NCBI GenBank assembly: GCA_025667525.1
Contig: CM046876.1
Location: forward strand, 484,302,557-484,366,556
DNA: 64,000 bases
Reading direction: 5' to 3'
Source of the DNA: Glebionis coronaria
Lineage: Eukaryota; Streptophyta; Magnoliopsida; Asterales; Asteraceae
Of this stretch, positions 57,138-64,000 are shown in pieces (position 1 is the stretch's first letter; every line of letters starts with the position of its first letter). The translations under genes and the position numbers were made by a program. The notes beneath the pieces are model-generated. The model searched no databases. It was not told where the DNA came from and was given only the letters and a program-made list of their open reading frames with translations.

Positions 57138-59275
57138 TTAAATAGATCGTTCCGTAAGCCTGTGGTGAGCTCCATATGGTCTTCCACCTACGAATCGTTC
57201 CAGACTTTTTATCAACCGTCGCTCCCATAACTTTTCTTTGATATTCTTAATCGCGTACTTAGCACTTTTCTTGCATTGGTCTGTCCATCTGTACTTTACT
57301 GCTGGAAGCGGTAGTCTGGCATTGAGAACAGTCAGGTCATCACGAACGTGTTTGAGTGTGCCATCACTGAATTTATGCAATTTGGAAAATCTCATAAATT
57401 GCGTGACTCCTGTCTCGTTCTGATAAAATATCACTGCTTCCGGTTTCAGAGTCCCCATGTATGGCAATTTGTCTCTGTGGTATTGACTGAGCAGAGTTGT
57501 ATGAGGACGTTGCAAGTTTAGCTTCTGTTGGTAACTCTCCACACCAAGTTGGAAATCTTCAACTCGTCTTTTGATGACGATCCTTCGAGTGAACTGGCGA
57601 AGATTTGAACTTAATGCAATTACCATGTCAGGAGATAAGTGATCGACTTTTTCTTGAACCAATATCAGTAGAAGATCTTCAATGTGTTCAAGGCGAAGGT
57701 ACTGGAGGTCACTTTCATCGATTCTGTATTCTTTTTCGTCGGTGCGTTTGAAACGAATGACATTCAAATAGTCATAACCAAATACCGTATGAGTGGTGGC
57801 TCCTTGTATGCTTTTAGTTCTAAGATCTGATTTAATAGGAGAACTTGGTTGTGCACGATGGAAGTGGTTGTAAGATAACCTCTTCTTTGTATTCCAGTGA
57901 TAAATTCCAAGTGTTGCGTGAGGGTCGTAAAATTTTAGCAACTTCCTTCGCCATAGAGCATCAGGTACTTTGTCTTCAATCCAAGGTACATTCTCCAGAT
58001 TTATAGCCTTGACCATGGTGAGTGATGTGGCATATTTATTCGCGTCGTTTTCTAGATACTCGAGATCATGACAGACAAAATATTCCACACGAATAGTTTT
58101 AGAACCGACAATGACTGTAGGTGTGAGAGGCTGTAACACTGGAGTCTGAATTCCTGAAGTCGTCACATTCATGGCCTTTGCAAGCTCATTGATGTGATAT
58201 TCAGCCTCATTGTTGTTGATCTTCATGGTATCAAAGAAATCCACATCTGAGGCTGACATTTTGAGAAGATCTGGAGTCATAGTGGGTTTCCCGTGAGAAT
58301 ACATACGGAAAGCCGAAAAATCGATTGGAATTTTTGAGGAAATTAGTCAGCTCGATATCTGTTTCCGTTGAGAAAGAATGTTGTGGTACTGCATTAGTAA
58401 TCCATTGTTGCTTCTGTACAGTCTCGTCTATGACAAGTGATTCAGCAAAAGTCGATTCTGGTATATTTAAGTCTTCGACTTCCATGTTAGAGTAATGTTG
58501 ATCCGTTGTAGGAGGTGGAGAGTGGGGTATAGTAGAATCATATTCATGCATAGACATTGTGGGTTCGTCTTCTCATCGGCACATGGGGTTCGTCTTCATG
58601 CATAGGCTCTACATGTTCTATAGGAGAAACAATAGTAGTAACCAGTTCAGTGGACATACATGTGTCTTTAGTTTGAGATTCTCTGGAGATGAATGTATCA
58701 TGGAGGTTCTTTTGACGATTTTCTCTATTTCCATCATCACTGGTTAGTGATATACATGGTGAATCCTCCTTGCTGTTGGCAGTGGTTTCATCATATCTTT
58801 CGTCTTCTTCTTGTTCACTCTCCGTTGGTTCTACATCCACATCCTTTTCTTTGGTTCCAGTACCACTTTCTTCTTCTTCCTCAACACCTTTCTTAGATTC
58901 CTTATCATCTTCACTCTGCTTTGACTCTTCGCCAGTTTTACCCGTATTCTCTCCCTTGTCACCCTTTCCAATACCATTCCCATCACTATTATCATCATCA
59001 TCCTCATCCTCATCATCCTCATTTTTATCCTCCTCATCATCATTTTTACCATCATCTCCATCTTTATCCTCATTTCCATTACCCTCATTTTTTGCGTTCT
59101 CGACATCGTCTTCGTCTTCATCTTCATTCTCAAACTCTTCATCATCTTCAAGTGTATCTTCAATGATGGCCTTTTTGAGATAATGCAGAAGTTTGCATTT
59201 TGTCTTCGTTGTCTCAGAGCCCATATTGAGCAATCAGGTTTCCAAGAATTGCATTAATTGAAGATCAGATAAGCC
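57138..59275 (-). pseudogene. Element H accessory protein (VESYQQKL type), frameshifted
   Basis: Three overlapping reverse-strand frames form one decayed gene: 59275-58544 (stop near 59235, then GSETTKTKCKLLHYLKK and about 100 residues of nearly pure Asp/Glu/Asn/Lys), 58557-58231 and 58304-57138. The last holds RRIVIKRRVEDFQLGVESYQ, FSDGTLKHVRDDL and the C-terminus RRLIKSLERFVGGRPYG. I recall this VESYQKKL...FVGGR family as very common in Asteraceae genomes alongside copia elements; its function is not known to me. Shifts lie near 58550 and 58290. Element D interrupts its N-terminal side. Confidence 0.7.
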
Positions 59276-60860
59276 TGTTAATAACTACGTTTTTCTATAG
59301 GGTTCAGATTTTAATCTCGGTATCCTCTCGAATTGATATAGGTTCTAAGTGGAATGATTGTTCTTGGATACTAAAAAGGGGATTGGTTTTCTAGTCTACT
59401 AAAAGTTTAAATGAACTAAGATATAAACTTAAATTAAAAACAATTAATTTAATAACAATTAATAAAACTAGAATTAAAATTAAAATATAACTATAAAATG
59501 AAGAAACAGTAAGTATCACTTAAAAATGCTAAAAAGGAAATTGATTCGGAAGTTCTTACTGATTCGGAACTTTTCCGGATGAACATATGTTAACTCCTTG
59601 ATTCGGAACTTTTACTCGGAAGTTTACTCGGAAGATTGATCCGGAACTTGATTCGGAATTTCACTCGGAAGATTGATCCGGAACTCGATTCGGAACTTCA
59701 CCCGGAAGTTTACTCGGAAGATTGATCCGGAACTTGATTCGGAACTTCACTCGGAAGATTGATCCGGAACTCGATTCGGAACTTCACCCGGAACTTCGTT
59801 CGGAAGTCGTTGATCCGGAACTTCGTTCGGAACTTTTGGCCCGGAAGTTCACCCGGAACTTTTGTCCGGAAGTTTATATAGAAATTTATGCGGAACTTTT
59901 GAAAAGAAAATTCATTCGGAACTTTGAAAACTCATTCGGAACTTTTTAACTAAGATGCTTCATGCGGAAGTTTTTGTTCATCCGGACCTGGGAAATACTC
60001 AAGAACAGTAGCAGCAAAAAAAGCAGGGGAACACGATTCCAATCCAAAATTCACCAAGTTTTTATCCAAAACTTAAATAAAACTAAACACGAATCATATA
60101 CTAACCAATAACAACAAATCCCATCAATAAAAACTTAAAACCCAATAACTTTTAAAGATCAAATCAACCAAATAAGAACTTTAACTTTGAAACAAAAGAT
60201 GAAGATGAACAAGATGAAATGAAAGATTGTATTGATTGATTAATGTTGAACAAACAAAAGACAAGGATTAAACTACAAGATTTGGAAAACAAAAATCAAA
60301 ATCACCAAACACCCTAGTGGTGTTGGTGATGACTACGAACTGAAAAGGAGAGAAAAAGGGGAAAAAACTTTAGACTAAAAAACTGAATGAAAAGTGTGAG
60401 GGGTGGTCTTTATATAGTCTTGTCTTTGGTTGGTGAGTGGGCTTTCTCCCGTTCTTCTTGTCTTCTCGTCTTTTCAAAAAAGTTGACGTTTCCGATTCTG
60501 ATTCGGGATTTTTCGTCGATTAAATTCAACTCGTCTTTTAATTTCTTCGTTTAATAGACTTGAGTTTCTTCGACATATGTAAATCTTCCATCTTTGGTCC
60601 TTTTCTTCGATAAATCTTTAATTAGGCCAAATGACTTCAAATCTTTTGCATCTCTTGGACAATAAACTTCGTCTTGAGTCTTTTTCTTCGATAAAACCTG
60701 TGCAATCCCATGTTTTCTTCAATATTCATCCGGTTGGCTCTGAAAACAAAACAAACACAAAAACCACGCATAATTCCAAACAAATGATATTAAATACGTG
60801 TTTTGGTCTTGTTTTTGCAAGAAATAAGTGGTAAAAGGATGGGTGTTTACACACCTATCA
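59276..60860 (-). repeat. Element D 3' LTR (about 1585 bp)
   Basis: Reverse strand starts TGATAGGTGTG at 60860 after the polypurine tract (60861-60874) and ends TTATTAACA at 59276. TATA box TATATAAAG at about 60417-60409. The upstream third matches A and B; the array at 59540-59985 is specific to D. The distal end is inferred from the resumption of H's frame. Confidence 0.85.
59540..59985 (-). repeat. Array of TTCGGAACTT/CTCGGAAG motifs in D's LTR
   Basis: About twenty-five copies of (A/T)(T/C)(T/C)CGGAA(C/G)TT at 12-20 bp spacing, the densest of the arrays, with local duplications of 40-60 bp (for example 59637-59700 against 59708-59790). Confidence 0.8.
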
Positions 60861-62777
60861 AATCCCCTACACTTAACCATTGCCATGCCCTCATGCAATG
60901 CTTAGTGATAAAGCAAATTTACACTTTTCTCATAATCAATCAACCTTGGCCTTATTAAAATACTACTAAACAAAAATTAAAGTACTAAGAGAACTTAAAA
61001 ACTTTTAAAGTAAACAAAAGGATAGAAAACCATTTTCACTTGAAAATAGCTATATGGAAATAACTTGCAAAGAGATCAAGGACTTACATTAGGGCTTCGG
61101 TGCTACGAAGATTTATCACCCTCAAGTTTCACGTTCCCCAAACTAAGCTTAAAAACGAGATCATTGTTATTATAAGTTAGTAAATCAAACACTTACACAC
61201 ATGGCTTAATTATATGCTTAAACTCCCTTATTCCTAGGTGTATCTCTTATATTTTATTTTTGTCTTAGAATGATCATGAAGATGCATTTTTGGACTTATT
61301 TCGATAGTTCATTTAGGCTGAAAGCAAAGTAGGACGATTTGATCAATAGTTAGCTAAAGGACAAAATCTCTTAAAACTGCTTCTCGGGATATCAAAAAGT
61401 TCATATCTTAGCATAACTCGGTTCACGATTTGAGACCTTTCTCGGGCCGATATCTGGCATGTACTTCATACTTCATATCTTGAGAGACGTGCTTGAGATA
61501 ATGGTCTTCTCATCGTTTATAGAGTTTCTTCACTTGGAGACTTTTGAGAGGTACTCCAACTTTGTTGACCACGACTTCATGATTATTTCTTCAATCTCTA
61601 ATTGGGATTTTGAGATACAACGATCCGCCTCCTTTTCGGACTTGGATCTATTTATCCTCATACCTTGTTAGGGTCTTTTCAGATAGACTTCTCCATGATC
61701 TTTACGGGAGTTGATTGCTTTTCGTCGTGAGTCTTGATCCTTCATATTGATTTTGGGAATAATGCTTTTCACATCACCTTGGATCTTTAGCAATAAGATT
61801 GAATCCTCATGCCTTGTTAGGGCCTTTTCGGACTCGCCAATCTTCGCGCCCTGCTTCATAAGTTATGCCTTGGCTATGAACTCTTATCATTACCGAGCAA
61901 CTTTTAAACGATCTTGGGCTAGAAGCTAAGTAACTTTTCAAATCGTACGACCTTACTTATTGCAGATAATTTATTAGCAAGTGATGGGAGAATAGGCAAA
62001 TAATTACACCAAGTGAGCTTGTGCAAGAATACCGACTTATAATTGACTCTATCATTTCTCGTCCTCCACAATTTAAAATCTCAAGTAATGAGACTCGTGG
62101 ATACTTAGCCTAATGAACCAATTAAGGTCTACATGGTTAAGGATACTAGCTAGAATAAAATTGGATAAGTTTATTCGGGTTGAGTCAAAATAAACGCAAC
62201 GGGCCTAATATGTCAAAGACTTCTAAACTAGCTACACCACTTTATTAATATTGTTGGCTTTATTGCGGGATATATACATATGAAAGCAACGATAAAAATT
62301 TAAAAATTACGACTATATGGCCAAAGTTAATAAAAAAATTTGAAAAATGTTGAAAAAGATGATTTTCCGGTTAAATGAAGGCATTTTCATGGAAAAGTCC
62401 ACTTAAAACTTCGATAGAAGTCTCCCCTACACTTAAGATAAACATTGTCCTTAATGTTTAAGCATGTGGGAAAAGTCTCCCCTACACTTATGACATTGTG
62501 CACGTTGGTTAAATCAAGTTAAGGATGAGACGACTAACGTGATCAATTTCAAATGTGAGTACGAAGAAAATTGAATCACGATAGTTGAGAGATAGAACCG
62601 GATTTCAGATAACACGGGAGCACGGTTCTTCAAAGGTTCCAAAAGTGCATTCATCCCTGTAATCACATCACCATACAAACACAAAGAACCTATAGAGGTC
62701 CCCCTACACTTAGGAGGTTAAAACAGAAAAGGATAGATACTCGGGTTGCCTCCCGAGGAGCGCTTGTTTTTTATAAC
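60861..62777 (-). other. Element D polypurine tract and 3' non-coding region
   Basis: Polypurine tract AAGTGTAGGGGATT at 60874-60861. No gene. Invariant 27-nt block at 61154-61180; stem-loop at 62439-62460 with one change at the loop-closing pair; CTCGGG/CCCGAG stem at 62740-62757. About 35 bp around 61025-61060 are absent from A and B. Confidence 0.75.
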
Positions 62778-62797
62778 CGAGTCACGAGCCTGACTCG
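62778..62797 (-). promoter_or_regulatory. Stem-loop after pol stop codon of element D
   Basis: CGAGTC (62778-62783), 8-nt loop, GACTCG (62792-62797), 8 nt beyond the pol stop; identical to B. Confidence 0.55.
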
Positions 62798-62805
62798 ACC
62801 CAAAA

Positions 62806-64000
62806 TTAGTTCATGGGAAACGTGGTGAGGGATGGAATCATCTCATGAGAGATGTCCTCACCAAAGTACAACTTCACTCGTTGGCCATTCAACTTAAAAT
62901 TAGGTCCATTAGGTTGAGCGAGCTCGAGAGTACCATATGGAAAAATTTGGGCAATGGTGAATGGGCCGGACCAACGAGACTTCAGCTTGCCCGAAAAGAT
63001 TTTCAACCGAGAGTTAAAGAGTAAAACTTTGTCTCCAACTTGGAACTCTCGGTTCTTAATCTTAGAGTCGTGAATGAGCTTAGTCTTTTCCTTATAAATC
63101 AAAGATTTTTCATAAGCCTCATTACGGAGTTCATTCAGCTCATTGAGTTGGATCTTGCGTAGGTCACCGGCTTTGTTGATATCAAAATTAGCCCACTTCA
63201 AGGCCCAGTAAGACTTGTGCTCCAACTCAATGGGTAGGTGGCACGCTTTCCCGTACACGAGACGATATGGTGTACAACCAATCGGAGTCTTGTATGCGGT
63301 ACGGAAAGCCCATAAAGCATCATCAAGTTTATCAGCCCATGAGGCACGATGCTCTCCCACGGTTCTTTCCAGAATTCGCTTTAATCCTCGGTTGGATATT
63401 TCAGCCTGGCCATTAGTTTGTGGGTGGTATGCGGTGGAAAGACGATGATTTACACCATACTTAGCCATGACTCTTGCGAATTGGTCATTGCAAAAATGAG
63501 TCCCGCGATCACTAATAATGGCACGAGGCACACCGAATCTAGCGAATAGCGATTTCAAAAAGTTACAAACCACCCTTACGTCATTAGTGGGTAAAGCTTT
63601 GGCTTCAACCCATTTGGAGACGTAGTCAACGTCTACAAGGATGTATTTGTTTCCTTTAGATGAAGGGAATGGCCCCATAAAGTCGATACCCCAAACATCA
63701 AAGATTTCACATTCTTGTATGAAATTCTGAGGCATCTCGTCTTTACGTGTGATCTTGCTTTGTTTTTGGCAAGCATCACAATGTTTAACCATCTCGTGAG
63801 CATCACGGTAAATGGTGGGCCAATAAAATCCAGAGTCAAACACTTTTTTGGCGGTGTAGTTGGGACCAAAGTGACCACCGGTGGGTCCTTTGTGGCAAGC
63901 GTCAAGGATTTCTAAAGCTGCCAGTCCACTAACACATCGACGAATAATCAAATCAGCACATTGTTTAAATAGATACGGGTCATCCCAAAAGTAAGTCTTA
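62806..64000 (-). CDS. Element D pol C-terminus: integrase and tail (partial)
   Basis: Open from the window edge to the stop at 62806, about 398 codons. HHCC zinc finger ([10 protein letters not shown]...CDACQKQ), integrase core with catalytic residues in [19 protein letters not shown] and [10 protein letters not shown], and a C-terminal domain ending [18 protein letters not shown]. It keeps VDYVSKW. No stop or shift in this part. The reading frame continues beyond 64000, so the apparent start at 63951 is not real. Confidence 0.9.
   Translation of the reverse strand, partial: KTYFWDDPYLFKQCADLIIRRCVSGLAALEILDACHKGPTGGHFGPNYTAKKVFDSGFYWPTIYRDAHEMVKHCDACQKQSKITRKDEMPQNFIQECEIFDVWGIDFMGPFPSSKGNKYILVDVDYVSKWVEAKALPTNDVRVVCNFLKSLFARFGVPRAIISDRGTHFCNDQFARVMAKYGVNHRLSTAYHPQTNGQAEISNRGLKRILERTVGEHRASWADKLDDALWAFRTAYKTPIGCTPYRLVYGKACHLPIELEHKSYWALKWANFDINKAGDLRKIQLNELNELRNEAYEKSLIYKEKTKLIHDSKIKNREFQVGDKVLLFNSRLKIFSGKLKSRWSGPFTIAQIFPYGTLELAQPNGPNFKLNGQRVKLYFGEDISHEMIPSLTTFPMN

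Larger units (their letters stand above)
54762..59275 (-). mobile_element. Element H: 3' part of a copia-type element
   Basis: 3' LTR, polypurine tract, non-coding region and a large accessory reading frame, cut on the right by insertion of element D at 59275/59276. Whatever lies upstream (gag, pol, 5' LTR) is off the window. LTR similarity suggests it belongs to the same group as F. Confidence 0.7.
59276..64000 (-). mobile_element. Element D: Athila-like Ty3 retrotransposon, 3' half
   Basis: 3' LTR (59276-60860), polypurine tract, 3' non-coding region and the C-terminal part of pol up to the window edge. The non-coding part and pol match A and B closely. It is inserted in H's reading frame; AAGCC (59271-59275) is the expected target duplication, partner off the window. 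Confidence 0.9.

Noticed and set aside
58770..59183. Serine-rich reading frame on the forward strand
   Set aside because: It is the mirror of the Asp/Glu-rich repeats (GAT/GAG codons) of element H's accessory gene on the reverse strand.

Overview
This window is a nest of LTR retrotransposons from a plant genome. I see no host gene, tRNA, rRNA or CRISPR array. Proteins resembling Ty3/Athila gag-pol (gag RTMEELCQPT motif, DLGAS protease, FMDD reverse transcriptase) sit beside Ty1/copia proteins of a kind I associate with daisy-family genomes (Tanacetum, Artemisia, sunflower, lettuce). An Asteraceae nuclear genome is therefore my best guess; this is recollection of protein families, not a search.

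Layout, left to right. Element A (1-9184, +) is Athila-like with an uninterrupted 1892-codon gag-pol and its 3' LTR; its 5' LTR lies off the window. A sits inside element C (+, resumes at 9185), a pol-less Athila relative with a protease tail, an acidic reading frame and a 3' LTR from 12842. Element B (14114-25306, -) is complete, flanked by the 5-bp target duplication TTATC, and sits inside C's 3' LTR; its gag-pol carries two premature stops and two frameshifts. The segment 25312-27620 is the rest of C's LTR or another LTR piece. Copia element F (27621-51697, -) keeps its 5' LTR (51369-51697), a leader, gag, protease/linker and half an integrase. F is split by element G (28320-45807, -, duplication CAAAG), a decayed Tekay/Del-like chromovirus with 2.85-kb LTRs. 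G's integrase region is split by element E (31998-39663, -, duplication ACCAT), a pol-less Athila relative with two 2035-bp LTRs. To the right lie the 3' end of copia I (51751 to about 54263), an unassigned LTR-like piece, the 3' part of copia H (54762-59275) with a large accessory reading frame, and the 3' half of Athila element D (59276-64000, -) inserted in H.

How it fits together. A, B and D are autonomous-type Athila copies, of which only A looks intact. C and E lack reverse transcriptase and integrase, yet keep the same non-coding signals as A, B and D: a stem-loop with an 8-nt loop just after the last stop codon, a second stem-loop flanked by repeated polypurine-tract-like motifs, an invariant 27-nt block about 0.2-0.3 kb before the 3' LTR, and a tRNA-Asp-like primer site where visible. 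This suggests a consortium in which pol-less elements are mobilised in trans. Separately, the Athila LTRs of A, B, D and E and the leader of copia F all hold dense arrays of short TTCCG-containing motifs in the part expected to be the 5' end of the RNA. These two signals are what I would follow up first.
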